This document shows, piece after piece, positions 10,141 through 20,440 of a DNA stretch of 31,197 nucleotides. The translations under genes were made by a program, and so were the position numbers. How positions within the stretch are numbered: position 1 is the first letter of the stretch; the number at the start of each line of letters is the position of its first letter. The DNA is taken from contig MNCI01028986.1 of NCBI GenBank assembly GCA_015680685.1, forward strand, positions 1,776-32,972, given 5' to 3'. The notes below the pieces were generated by a model. The model did not search any database, was not told the DNA's origin, and saw only the letters and a program-made list of their open reading frames with translations. This DNA is from Gnetum montanum. Lineage: Eukaryota; Streptophyta; Gnetopsida; Gnetales; Gnetaceae.

Positions 10141-11450
10141 TTGAAGAGTCAACATCTAAGTTTCACTTCACCATTCAAAGTATATTATCCTCCAGGGGTT
10201 ATGCATAAGTTTCCAGCGTGCATATTGATTAAGTTTGTGGGGTGTATTATCCTCCAACGCTTATCCATATTTTTGATGTGTGTGCTTATGTCTGTATTAT
10301 GCATTATACCGTTTGGGCGTTCTTCACGTTTTGATATTATATTTATTAGTAAACAAATTTTGTTAACTTTGGTTGCTTTTTTCAAGTTTCCACTTGAGAA
10401 TAGAATTAAACTTAGGAATTAACAATGAACGCTAAAGATAAGTTAAGGAATTGCACCTTCCAAGCTTTTTAATTACCGTTGGCAGTTTCGTACCTGTTTC
10501 ACGGGGGGAACTCGTGGCATATTGACAACTAAAATTTTTCCCCTTTAACTTTAAGGATGATAACCTTAAATTTAAGAGTCTGAGTACCTTATTAGTATTT
10601 GTAAGACGTTACTAGATGCTCTTTTGGATCTAAATATTTGATTATGTTTATGCTTAAGACAAACAACCAATATAATATTTAGTTGGAACATAGTTAATAA
10701 TTTAAGTATTTTAAGAATAACTTAGATGTACAACATTTTTTTTCATGGTAGGGTAAGTATTAGAAGAGTACTTTATATTAAATAAAATACAAAACAAACT
10801 TTTTCATTGGGTAAATAAAATAACTACTATAATTTTTCTATGTGTGGCATGTTTGTGTTGGCCCTAATTTTCTAAAGTGGTGGTTTATGAATCTTAGCCA
10901 ACTTTTATTAATAAACCTTTATGAATATGGGCAATTTCCAAACAAGTTAAAATCTCCTATTCTAAAGTTGCTTTTGTTTATATTAATAGGTATAGAAGAT
11001 AGATGACTATATATACCCTAGGACATATAGCCAACATGAAACATTAATAAAACTTAAAACCAACTTTATAAAGTAGTGTTACCCCAATAATTTAGGGTGC
11101 TTGAAATTTAAGGAATTGATTATAAATTAAAGGAGTTGAAATTGAACCAACATTAAGATTAAGTAATACCAAATGTTAGGTGTTTAATATTAATTCATGG
11201 TTTATTGTTTATTAGAATCCACCAAATAGATTAAACACAAAGAATGTGTAAGAACGTTAATTTTACCAAAGCTCTATGGATCAATTAAAAATTTTCAGGC
11301 CTTCTAGATATGCTTTAATGCTAATCAAACTTAAAATAAAAATACCTTTAAGAAAAATATTTCAATTAAAAAAGTGAACATCATATTAATAATTAGTCAA
11401 GTGTTTCCTTAGCCATAAAAGTCATGGCATTTGATGAGAGCCGGTACTCT

Positions 11451-11594
11451 AGTAGTTATTCTAATTATTAGAGTGGTTACTCTAGAGGTTTCTTTAGTAG
11501 TTATTCTAATTATTAAAGTGGTTACTCTAGTGGTTTCTTTAGCAATTATGCTAATTATTAGAGTGGTTGCTCTCATTATTAGAGTAGTTGCTCC
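11451..11594 (+). repeat. 45-bp tandem repeat in LTR promoter region
   Basis: Units start at 11451, 11496 and 11541 with AGTAGTTATTCTAATTATTA then GAGTGGTTACTCTAG; a partial fourth follows. The array ends only 7 bp before the TATA box, the typical place for duplicated U3 enhancer elements. Confidence 0.8.
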
Positions 11595-11600
11595 CAAGCC

Positions 11601-11608
11601 TATAAATA
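11601..11608 (+). promoter_or_regulatory. LTR TATA box
   Basis: TATAAATA lies immediately after the 45-bp repeat array and about 170 bp before the LTR AATAAA, the expected Pol II LTR promoter position. Confidence 0.65.
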
Positions 11609-12366
11609 CAATGCCCACGTGCACAATTGGGAGAAAAAGTCTTATAGCAGTCAAGTAGCAAAACTCTTGTAATCTGTTTTAAGGTTAGAATATTTTCCAA
11701 GTGCCCGCAGTAGGATGTTAAGTGTCGACAGATCTTTATTCGAGCATTGTGTACCTGAGCACACCTTGTGTATAGCAATAAAGATGAGCTCTTTGATTCA
11801 TCCTTATAGCACTTGAGATTTGTTTTCTTACACATTTCTTTTATTTTATTTTCTTATACATTTATTTTATTTTATGCACTTTATATTTTTGTTATTAGCA
11901 TAGTAATTCATTTTGATCAATTAAGAAAATCGTTAAATTACACTCAGTACGATCACTTTGAACATGTGTGCAATGCTTGGTAACCTAGTAACGATTAGCG
12001 TTTGGTAATCCTAGTAGCGTTGCACTGGTTCAGGATGTGTACGACAAGTGAAAATGGATACTGGTGTTAGGATTAGTTAAAGCCTAGTTAATCAGTAGTT
12101 AAGTTAAATTAGTCACTTAGTTATCTCTCTCTCCTCCCTTACTAGCAACAGGACATAAAAACATAAAAGCTATAAAAATCATATGCCTCAAGCTTACTTA
12201 ACCATACAATTGTGAGATACCAGTAAGCTTGAGAAGACAATGATCAACCAACCCGTCCTTGCTCCAAAAAGGCGCATAGGCACTTAGTCCTTGGAATTCG
12301 ATCGGATCGTGTGTGAAATGCTCATATTCGTATGGTTGAGCATAGGGGTACCTCGCCACTCATCAT

Positions 12367-12384
12367 TGGCACCATTGCTAAGGA
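12367..12384 (+). other. Decayed primer-binding site (tRNA-Asp type)
   Basis: TGGCACCATTGCTAAGGA sits one base after the LTR end. It matches the plant Gypsy consensus TGGCGCCGTTGCCGGGGA except for four changes, all C-to-T or G-to-A type. This pattern is expected from deamination of methylated cytosine. It supports both the LTR boundary and a Ty3/Gypsy Athila/Tat-like assignment. Confidence 0.7.
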
Positions 12385-12489
12385 CTTAGTTGTTTGTGTG
12401 CTAACTAGAACATAGGAAATCATTCACATCATTGGAACGAACCCTTAGGGTTAGTTGAGAAAATAATAAACAAGAATACATTGCACACT

Positions 12490-13230
12490 TGATGAGTGGC
12501 GAGGTACCCCTACACTCAACCATACGAATACGAGCGTTACATGCACGATCCGGTTGAATTTCGCAGACTAAGTGCCTACATGCCTTATAGAACACTTAAG
12601 ATTAATCGTTCGTTGTCTTCCCAGACTTACTTGTATTTGTCACGGTTGTATGGTTAAGTAAGTCTGAGGTATGTGATTTTTATATCTTTTCTGTTTTATT
12701 GCCTATGCTAATGAGGTAAAGGGTGAAGAGACTAATTAACTAAATTTAACTAACTAACTAAGCCTTAATTAACCTAGCATCATCATCCGTTCCCACTTGC
12801 CGTTCATACCCTGAACCAATGCAACCTTCTGGGATTACCAAACGCTAGTCGTTACTGGGATTACCAAGCATAACGCACATGCTCGAAGCGGTCGTATTAA
12901 ATGCACTTAACTATAGGAGAAGGGTTGAGAAATAATTAATGACCTAATAAAGAATTGAAACGATAAATGATAAATAACAATAATTAAAGTCCTAATTAGC
13001 TTAGTCCATGCACTGCAAGGTTTATCCAAAAGTTTGTCTTTATTTATGTACACAAACTTGTGTTCAGGTACAATATTTGCTCAAATAAAGATCCGTTCAC
13101 TTTCGAGCTCCTACTGCAAGCACATGGAAATTATTTTATCTCTGGAGAGGCAAAATTGCCAAAGTTTCACTAAAGTCTAGATCTAGATGGAGAAAAAAGG
13201 AAGAGTTGCCTCTTATTTATACACTTGGTA
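12490..13230 (-). mobile_element. Ty3/Gypsy-type LTR, minus strand, U3-truncated
   Basis: The reverse complement of this stretch matches the R-U5 part of the plus LTR at 11432-12365. On the minus strand it shows TATAAATA (13214-13221), AATAAA (13039-13044) and the end CTCATCA at 12490. Its U3 breaks off just upstream of the TATA box. The sequence beyond its inner end (AGTGTGCAATG on the minus strand) is not a primer site, so it is a separate truncated LTR rather than part of the neighbouring element. Together with that LTR it forms arms of about 730 bp around a 124-bp spacer. Confidence 0.8.
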
Positions 13231-13239
13231 GTGCACCGT

Positions 13240-13410
13240 TAGTTCCATTCAGTCAAGAATCCCATACCTTCCCAATATTTTGTAAGGAACTAAAGGATGA
13301 GTTTTTATTCAGTCATGGGGGTATGATAGGATGCGATATCGCATGTGCCGCGATATCACGTCAGCCACGATATCACATCCCCTATGATATCACGTACATG
13401 ATATTGCAAA
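13240..13410 (+). mobile_element. LTR U3 fragment, plus strand, with 17-bp repeats
   Basis: The string CCCATACCTTCCCAATATTT and the run CATTCAGTCATGGGGGTATGAT match the U3 of the LTR at 22244-23313 (about 22470-22545). Orientation is opposite to the minus LTR next door, and the fragment stops before any TATA box, where the antisense LRR fragment begins. This marks a rearrangement junction. Confidence 0.7.
13333..13407 (+). repeat. 17-bp tandem repeat, GATATCAC core
   Basis: Units are at 13333, 13350, 13367 and 13384, with a partial fifth at 13401. The pattern is (G/A)(C/T)GATATCACGT followed by about five variable bases. The related U3 at 22549-22566 has a single unit, so the array expanded here. 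Each unit holds the palindrome GATATC, often followed by CACGT. Confidence 0.85.
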
Positions 13411-13417
13411 GGGCTAC

Positions 13418-14295
13418 ACAATATCCTCCTTTTGGAACTTGCCCATCTAGATCATTGAACGAAATATTGAGACTTTGAGGCATTTACAGTTTCTCATGTT
13501 CAAAGGGTATGGGACTAGAAATATTGTTGTGGGAAAGGTCCATGGACACTAGGTATCCCAGCTGGCTCAGAGACCCTGGAATGGATCCTTGAAACTCATT
13601 AAAAGAGAAATTCAGATATTGTAGGTTTTTGCAACCTTCAAGACAAGCCGAAATTGTGTCGTTGATTCTTTGCTAAAACATCTATTGCTAGCGCATGAAT
13701 CATGTGACCAATTTCTGTTGGCAATTTCCCATGAAAAGTGTTGCATGACAAATTACAATAGAATTGAATGTTGTATAGACTTGCCACCTTCGATGGGATG
13801 GAGCCTTCAAACTTATTTGAAGAAAGGTCTAGAAGCTCTAATATGTAACATTCTCCTAAGTTGGAAAGAATGGTACCTAACAAATTATTATGATCCAAGA
13901 CTAAACATCTTAGATTTTTCAGGTTACCATTTGCATAATTCTTCCAAACAAGTAGTTATTGGGTATTGAAAGCTCAGACAGAGCAGAGCTAAGCCACCCA
14001 ATTTCAGCTGGTATTCTGGCTTCCAACTACTTGTTTCCTAAAGAATTTTTTTGAATTTTCTTGAATTCTACCACCAATCCAAAAATCCCTGCTATGAACT
14101 TTTGCTAGACAAATCAAGTTCTATTAAATTTTCCAGCCTTGATAAGGCATCCCAAGGAATTGACCCATAAATATGATTCCCATTCAACGTTAGTGAAGTC
14201 AAGTTTCATGGGAACAATCTGGGTAATATTCCAATAAGCTTGTTGAAGGATAAATCTACAGACACTAAATGAGCTTGTACAAGAGTAATCTTCAG
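13418..14295 (-). pseudogene. LRR fragment of receptor-like kinase (copy D), antisense
   Basis: Read on the minus strand, this matches the C-terminal half of the LRR region of copy A (about 7800-8640). The order is a repeat with LVSVDLSFNKLIGILP, then LNGNHIYGSIPWDAL, ELLDLSSNKFEGSIP, FNEFQGSIPGSLSQL and SMDLSHNNIS. The longest clean frame is 13898-13638; stops and frameshifts interrupt the rest. The signal peptide, LRRNT, membrane segment and kinase are absent. It is clearly more diverged than A is from B, so it is older. One end abuts an LTR fragment and the other fades into AT-rich DNA. It cannot encode a receptor; an RNA read from the plus-strand LTR side would be antisense to the receptor family. 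Confidence 0.88.
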
Positions 14296-15199
14296 TAATT
14301 CATAAATTCTTAGATTCAACATCTATTAATTTAAGAAACTAAGCATACTCTAAATAAGAAGTTTGGCTTTCTAACATTAAATGAACTTACAAGTTGAATT
14401 GCAAGTTGTATGCATGACTAATAATTGAATTGGTGATATCATAATTAGAGTTATTTTAATAACTAAAGGTAATTGGAAAACAAGGATCCTTTGATAAGAT
14501 GATTGCATTTTGCTTATCACTTACTCTTATCTAGAGTCATTAACTAATTATTATAGCCAAACTGCTTATTTGAGAAACACAAATATGATTCCATCACTAA
14601 GAATTCAAATAGGCATATAGCTTAAAATTCCTTATCAAGAGTGAATATACTAACTATGCAATATAAATAGCATTGAGGATGAAACCACATGTTTTTTTTA
14701 AAACAATTTTCTGTAATGTAAGCATATTATATATAATTAGGGTATTACAACAATACTCATAGCACTTACATTTCTACTATCTAGTAGATCCAAAGGGTTT
14801 ATAAATGTAATAAAATTTCAGTTTTTAATTTTCTAGTCTTCATATAGACATATTGGTAATATGTTGAAGTGTTGCATCCAAACAACTTTAACAAAGTTCA
14901 AATTATGAATTGTTTTTCTAATGTTGATTTATAGTTATTTAGCTTGTATGATTAATTTGTGTCCTAATCACTATACTACACCCCTAAGCCAAGATAAATG
15001 CATATTTTAATAGTGAACATTACGAAAAAAAGAATTAAGCAAACTATAAAAATAACTTAACCAAGTTTCATATTCATCTCTGATGTGGAAACCCTTGCTA
15101 AGGTATCCTCCAAAAACAACTCCCAATATTAGCACTCAAATGTTGTGGAAAGTGAATAAGGGCTTCCACATTAGGGATAGATATAGATAAAGAAGAAAA
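14296..15199. other. AT-rich spacer, no feature recognised
   Basis: No coding similarity, RNA gene or clear repeat was seen. Confidence 0.5.
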
Positions 15200-15710
15200 T
15201 CCAATGATAAACATGTTAGATGGTAAAATAAGGAAAATCAACATTGCCTACCTCTAAAAAACAAGACGAAGAAAGGAAAAAGCTTGAGATTTCGACAAAG
15301 GCTACAAACTTTTCTACCTAGAAAAAGAAAATCAACGCAAGGAAGTGGCATCATCTTTGATCAATTTGTTAAAGATAAGATGGTACAAGTATACCACCAT
15401 AGCGATAGTATTATGGATATAAAACTTATATTTGGCAATAAGATCATCAACATTATCAATGTAAATGCTCCAAAATTTGACCTAACAAATTCGATCAAGC
15501 AAAGTTTTTGAGATTCAATGGATTTTGTGATTTAAGGAACTTTCAACCAAAAAAGCATATTTATTGGGAGGGATTTAATGGTTATGTTGGATCTATGAAG
15601 ATTATATATGATAAGATTCATGAAGGACACGAACTTGGAATGTGAGATGAGATGGAATATTTGCTACTACAAGTTGTAAGTGCCTACAACTTTGGCTATT
15701 GAAATGGTGG
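15200..15710 (+). mobile_element. LINE fragment: endonuclease (EEP) domain, decayed
   Basis: Broken plus-strand frames follow the order of the apurinic-type endonuclease of non-LTR retrotransposons. These are RKINIAYL (for the IACLQETKW region), DKGYKLFY (for GYKLWY), then a clean frame from 15284 with DSIMDIKLIFGNKIINIINV and NAPKFDL (for IKLV-INIISAYAPQ-GL). Next come LGG-FNGYVGS (for GGDFNGHVGS, the catalytic GDxN region) and YDKIHEGHELGM. Frame changes and stops show it is dead. No reverse transcriptase was recognised downstream, so only the 5' portion of the ORF remains. The protein pattern suggests an RTE- or L1-like LINE; the exact clade is uncertain. Confidence 0.75.
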
Positions 15711-17289
15711 TATCTTGAATGTTCTAAATTTTCTACATGTACTTGCACCTTGAATCAATGTATACAACGCATGGAACTCATTTATTTTAACTAATCTATG
15801 TTAATTTTCAAGGAAAGATCTTTGATGTCCAATTTCATATCTATTATACTCAACTAGGCTCTTCCCATAATAATTGAGAATTCTTCCCTGTTACCTCCTA
15901 TGTGAATCACCAAGAAATCTATACGATAAGACCACCCACTTATAGTGAACACAAAATCATCAACCTATCTTGGTGGTATAATAACAACCTTATCTATAAT
16001 CACTAACTTGATATTTCTCTTCTTCAGTGTGGGTAGGTCATAGGCTTTTGTACATTTCCTATAAAATGATGTTTAACGTTGAACCTAAGTTTAGTAGAGG
16101 TTTGCATAGTGGATTTCCCGCTAAGATTGGTTATCTTTTATAGAAGAATGTCAACTTTAATTTGGACTCTACATGAGTAAGGACTACTATTTTAATAGTG
16201 GTGTTAGCATTTGTTTGTCCTATTGGTTGAATTTGTTAATCACATGGAGGCATTTGAATGTTGTTACCCTTTGTTGCTCTCTTACTTAGATGAAGTGATG
16301 GGTTCACTAGGATAATCCATAAGGCTTGAAAGTCATAGTGAAAAAAGGGCATTTCCTATGTTAATGTTTAAAACTACTAGCACCATTATCCATATGTATG
16401 TATGCTACAGGTGGCAATTTTTATGATTTCATACAACCATTTGCTGCAAATTAGTCAACTATCATTTTACATTATTCCTACCACCTTTTACATTTCTACC
16501 TACAATTGCCTACTTTCTCTGACTTTGTTTCTCCAAGGACTTATGAAAGCAAAGAAGAAAACTGGAAACTGAATAATTTCAAGCCATAGAACTAGAAACT
16601 GAATGAAAAATTGATTACCAATGAGTCACCAACAATTCCGACATTGGTCTATTGCAGCATCATTTACGTGGTTTAAGCTACTATGCTGATATCTGCACGA
16701 GACTGCGAGAGAGTCTTAGATGCTTTATTCCGAAATCTACAGAATCCTATCAATGAAGAAAAATTTCTGCATATTTTAGTGGATAATGTGCTGCGGAAAA
16801 TTCCAACAGTTATGTGCATTTTGTAGACAAAAACTTTTACGAAACTTTGAGACCCAAATCCATATTGATAGTGAATAGCGGGTTGAAGAAGGTATCAAAT
16901 GATCATCAACCTACATAACAAATTTAACAACATGAGGATCTGACCATAATGTATATGAATTACAAGTAGCACACAAACATCTTTGTTTTCTAAGACCATC
17001 TAAAAAAGAAATCAGGTTTTTGTCTCTTGATGGAATATTCAACAATTGGCGTCAATGCCTTACCGAGCAAATCTGTGGCTAGATCCATGACTATTATGAA
17101 TGGTGGTATACCACTTTGGACTTTGACCGTTTGGAAAAATTTATCAAATCCAATTTGACTGAACATTTAATTTGTCAAGTGTGGATAGACCCTGGGCAGC
17201 AGAAAAAAGTATCAAATCCAATTTGACTCTTACAAGTCATAGAGCAATTAGTCCATGCTCTACTTATAGCTTGGGTCTACCTCAACAAA
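15711..17289. other. Spacer, no feature recognised
   Basis: Probably transposon-derived, but no domain is identifiable. An 18-bp direct repeat (ATCAAATCCAATTTGACT) occurs at about 17143 and 17211, with LTR-like or promoter-like features absent. Confidence 0.4.
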
Positions 17290-17294
17290 CCTAA

Positions 17295-17460
17295 CCAATG
17301 ATAGGTAGCTCAAGTAGTTAGATCATTGTAACAAACATAGCTAGCGATAATTAGCTAAAGCAATTAGTGGGAAAGAGGTTTCTAGTTCGAATCACACTTA
17401 AGGTATCATTATACTTCCTAATAATTCTTCTAAATGGTCATTCCTTAAGGTTCCAAACAA
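17295..17460 (+). mobile_element. SINE-like element with Pol III A and B boxes
   Basis: An A-box-like TAGCTCAAGTAGTTAGA at 17306 and a B-box-like TAGTTCGAATCACAC around 17383-17397 are in the order and strand of tRNA-derived plant SINEs. The box spacing (about 75 bp) is longer than in a tRNA, and no cloverleaf can be drawn. The ends, tail and target-site duplication are not clear, so this could be a decayed or interrupted copy. Confidence 0.45.
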
Positions 17461-18522
17461 GCCTAAAGCCAAACAGTTTACACATACCCCTTTATGTGAA
17501 ATGAATGAAATTGTTGAAGCTTGCAATGACATGTTCCTAAGAATAGACTAACATTGTTTCCATTGCAAGTATGTAGTGCTATGAAGCTTGTATATGAATG
17601 TGAAAGTGGAGAGAACACTATACGTGCGCAGAGAATAGACACTTATAATAAGGGCTTTCATATAACTACCTCATGATAAATGACCGATGTTGTGCCTATT
17701 GTATATATTTTAAGAATTGGTATGAATATTTCTGTCTATGGTTAAAACAATAATTTTTGTTCCAAAAATATAGAATCCATGCCTTGTGATAACCTTTATC
17801 CCATCATTTTGATAGCTGATTTTGGTGAAGCAAACTAGAGAGAAATACCAGGAAAATATAATTTTAAGGGTTTATTAAAAGGAAAAAATAATTCATATGT
17901 AAACTTGAACATTTCATCTTCAGGATCAAAGCATCAGAACATGTCAATCCTTTAACTTCCAAATGAAAATTTGGAAGAAAACAATGAACCCCATGTTGAA
18001 TGTTTTGACAAACAGATATTTTAGATCATATAATATCAATGCACAGCAACATCCTTCTTTGATTGATCCCTGCAAGAAGATTTGTTATATAAAAAATTTA
18101 AATATAAAACCTATCACTTAATAAAAGAATTGAACCTTCCAGTAATTAAAATGCATTAAGGATCTAGCTCTTCATTGAGGAAAATGGCAAAAGATAACTC
18201 ATGTAACTATCCCCATTTTGCTGGGACAAGGCAAAGAAGATTATGAGTAATTAAAATGAAGGGCCTAATATAATGAAACATATTTTATTTAAAAGGGTAA
18301 CTTTGCAATGGCTAAAACTGAACTGTGTAATCAAAAAAAGTTTACTTCCTTTCAGAATCACTGACTACCAATAAAAGGCTATCTTAATACATATACATAC
18401 TAAAATGCTTAGCCTAAAAAAAGAAGTATTAAGAAAATGAAAACTTTAAATTATTAGAATATTTCACAAAGCAAGGAACAAGCCACACGTTTGTGATCCT
18501 ATAAAAAAAGAATAGAACATAC
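17461..18522. other. Spacer; possibly downstream intron or flank of the MPC exon
   Basis: No further exon was recognised on the minus strand. The last MPC1 exon is very short in plants and could be missed here by eye. Confidence 0.4.
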
Positions 18523-18658
18523 CCACGAGCAGAAGCCCAGCGTGACAACTCATATAACTGCACAACTTCATTTGAGGCATGACATGCTAAAAGAAGATAA
18601 TTGTGAGGCTGAACCATCCAAGCATATCTCATGAAAAAGCCTGAGTATATACACATTT
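18523..18658 (-). pseudogene. Orphan exon of mitochondrial pyruvate carrier subunit (MPC1-like)
   Basis: On the minus strand a 136-bp exon is bounded by an acceptor (TGTGCAG, ending at 18659) and a donor (G then GTATGT from 18522). It encodes MCIYSGFFMRYAWMVQPHNY followed by LLLACHASNEVVQLYELSRW, the conserved middle of plant MPC1. MPC1 is an inner mitochondrial membrane protein that works with its partner subunit to import pyruvate. The frame is clean and both splice sites look usable. The preceding exon (FWGP-ANWGF region) and the final exon were not found within about 1 kb on either side. It may be a captured or broken gene fragment, or a real exon of a gene with long introns interrupted by the receptor block to its right. 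Family identity is strong; status as pseudogene is an inference. Confidence 0.7.
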
Positions 18659-19706
18659 CTGCACATTCAGATAAACATAAGAAGCCAAAAAAAAGTAGCT
18701 ATGGTGTCAAAAACACCACCACTGGACATAAGAGTAATGAATCTATGAGAACAAGAGTTAGTAACACTAAGAATTATTAAAGAAAGACTGATAAGTAAAA
18801 GTAAATGAACAAGTAGTCTGTTGCATGAATGTTCCCATCATTACAGTTAACATTGATCATTTTCTTCTTTACTCAATAAAATCCCTAGCTAATTCTGAAG
18901 TATATCCCTTTACAACATATAGTACACAGAACAGAACTGTTTTTATTACATCCTAAATCCCAACGATCTGCAGTCATTAATTTCTTATAAATCTCAGCAT
19001 AACCCATTGACATTAAACTTGTGAAAAATGTAAATCACAGGCAACAAAGAAGTTAACGCTTGTATATTATGTAGTTTAAAAAATATATCTACAAATAATT
19101 AGTACTACCATAAATTTCACATCCCATACTCTCATTTGGCTTTGAGGGCCATTTCTTACATATTAATAGTTTTTTGCCTTCATTTTAATTTTTTTCCCAC
19201 TTAGTGTTCCACATTGTCAAATGTCAGCTCAAATCAGTTGGCCTTGTTAGGAGAAGTGTTTTTTGCTTATACACATTTGGATGCTAGACGTGGCAAACTT
19301 GGGCTATTTTGTCTAGTGATGAAGACATGTTTGTGTATAGAAAAGTATTGGCTGCTGAAGGCTAACATTTTATGAAGGCACAGCTAAATTTTGTATGTGA
19401 TCTACCTGCATTTCTTTGTTTTAATTCTTAAATACAACCCCAAAGTCTCTATAAAAAGATAACTTAAATTTTCAACAGTTAATCTACAACCTCATGTGCC
19501 AGCCCTAGTGCTCAAACACTGAATTTTATAAATGAAAACGTCAGAATTAGTGTGAATTGGAAATAACTTAGTAAAAAACACATAAGTGGTTAAGCTAATG
19601 ATGAACTCACCTTGGAAATATGTGAATAAATATCAATCCTGGTTATTGTTCATTTACAATTCAGCATATCAGTTATTGCTTGACATGCTTTCTGTAGCAG
19701 TTCGTT
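18659..19706. other. Spacer, no feature recognised
   Basis: No upstream MPC exon, transposon domain or RNA gene was seen here. Confidence 0.45.
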
Positions 19707-20440
19707 AGCAACAACTACTTTGTTCTTGTGAACATTTTGTAGCTTCATTGCATTCAGAGGCTGAGGCCGACGATAAATCACGTAATGCGGATAACTGACG
19801 TTGCAGTTGTTCTACACAGTGTGCTTACGCAAATATCTAAGATCTCTATAAGAAACCCATCCTTTACCTTCTACTATTTTTGGTCCCTTTATACTATGTT
19901 TCTGTTAGAAACTTCTCAGAAATTGTGTATGGGTTCAAAATACGCGTTACGCGTTTTCTCCACAATTCAAAGTGAACGCATTTTTCAGGTTTAGAACCTG
20001 TTGTTTTTGTCCTTTGGAAGAAACTTCTCAAACATTTTGTGCATGGACCCAGAAAACGCGTTACACAATTTTGACTTTCAATGTGAACGCGTTTTCCTGA
20101 TTTAGAACCCGTAGTTTTCATCCTTTGGAAGAAACACAAGAATTTTCTTGGATAAACTTCTTAAAAATGAATGCAATCAGTTATTTTGAATCAAACCACA
20201 TTGTGGTTTACAATATGCAATGGTACATGCTGAGCTCAGTTCATTTTAATTTTATACCTTAAAAAGTGATTTACGCTTATAATTTTATACTTTAAAAAGA
20301 GATTTACACTTATAGTCAAATACATAAGTTAGAAGTTCATGGCTTACAGAATCAAATTTTGAAAATGTAATATCAGTAACTATGGTAAATCTCATATCAT
20401 CATGGTCTACAATTTTGATTTGCAATAGCTCACAAGTTGT
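19707..20440 (+). repeat. Diverged copy C of the receptor upstream region
   Basis: It aligns with block A at about 4264-4790 and then 5200-5450. Shared strings include ACTACTTTGTTCTTGTGAA, ATCTAAGATCTCTATA-GAA-like sequence and TTGAATCAAACCA. The A segment between 4790 and 5190 is missing here. Divergence is far higher than between A and B, with many substitutions and indels, so this is an older copy. Confidence 0.75.
19905..20135 (+). repeat. CpG-containing minisatellite, copy C version, 2 units
   Basis: Two units of about 113 bp each run from AAACTTCTCA to CCTTTGGAAG. ACGCGT occurs four times (19942, 19949, 20056, 20087). An antisense frame through it (19894-20139) consists of two similar 37-residue halves, which only reflects the DNA repeat. 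Confidence 0.75.

Larger units (their letters stand above)
10015..11431. other. AT-rich 3' flank of copy A, no gene recognised
   Basis: It holds a 31-bp tandem duplication at about 10078-10140 (AACACCACTC then GCCTACG-TGTCTTCTTC, twice). The rest is featureless AT-rich DNA up to the LTR start. Small open frames at 10011-10422 look like chance. Confidence 0.55.
11432..12365 (+). mobile_element. Ty3/Gypsy-type LTR, plus strand
   Basis: A 934-bp LTR beginning TGATGAG and ending CTCATCA, a perfect 7-bp terminal inverted repeat. A TATA box (TATAAATA) lies at 11601-11608 and a polyadenylation signal (AATAAA) at 11777-11782, the expected U3-R-U5 order. A decayed primer-binding site follows one base after the end. 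The R-U5 part is shared with the minus-strand LTR at 12490-13221 and the LTR ending at 23307, but the U3 part differs. No gag-pol frame follows, so only the 5' LTR end remains. The PBS type suggests an Athila/Tat-like Gypsy element. Confidence 0.85.

Noticed and set aside
11409-11835. Repetitive Thr/Ile- and Val/Ile-rich frames on both strands
   Set aside because: They are translations of the 45-bp LTR repeat array and LTR R region, not genes.
12366-12489. gag-pol remnant between the facing LTRs
   Set aside because: Only 124 bp with no coding similarity; just the primer site and leader remain.
13333-13407. CRISPR-like short repeats
   Set aside because: Units are directly adjacent without spacers and the context is a plant LTR.
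17306-17397. tRNA gene
   Set aside because: A- and B-box-like strings are present, but no cloverleaf or acceptor stem can be drawn; a SINE-like origin fits better.
19894-20139. Antisense frame with two similar 37-residue halves
   Set aside because: It simply translates the two-unit minisatellite; the A and B versions do not keep the frame.
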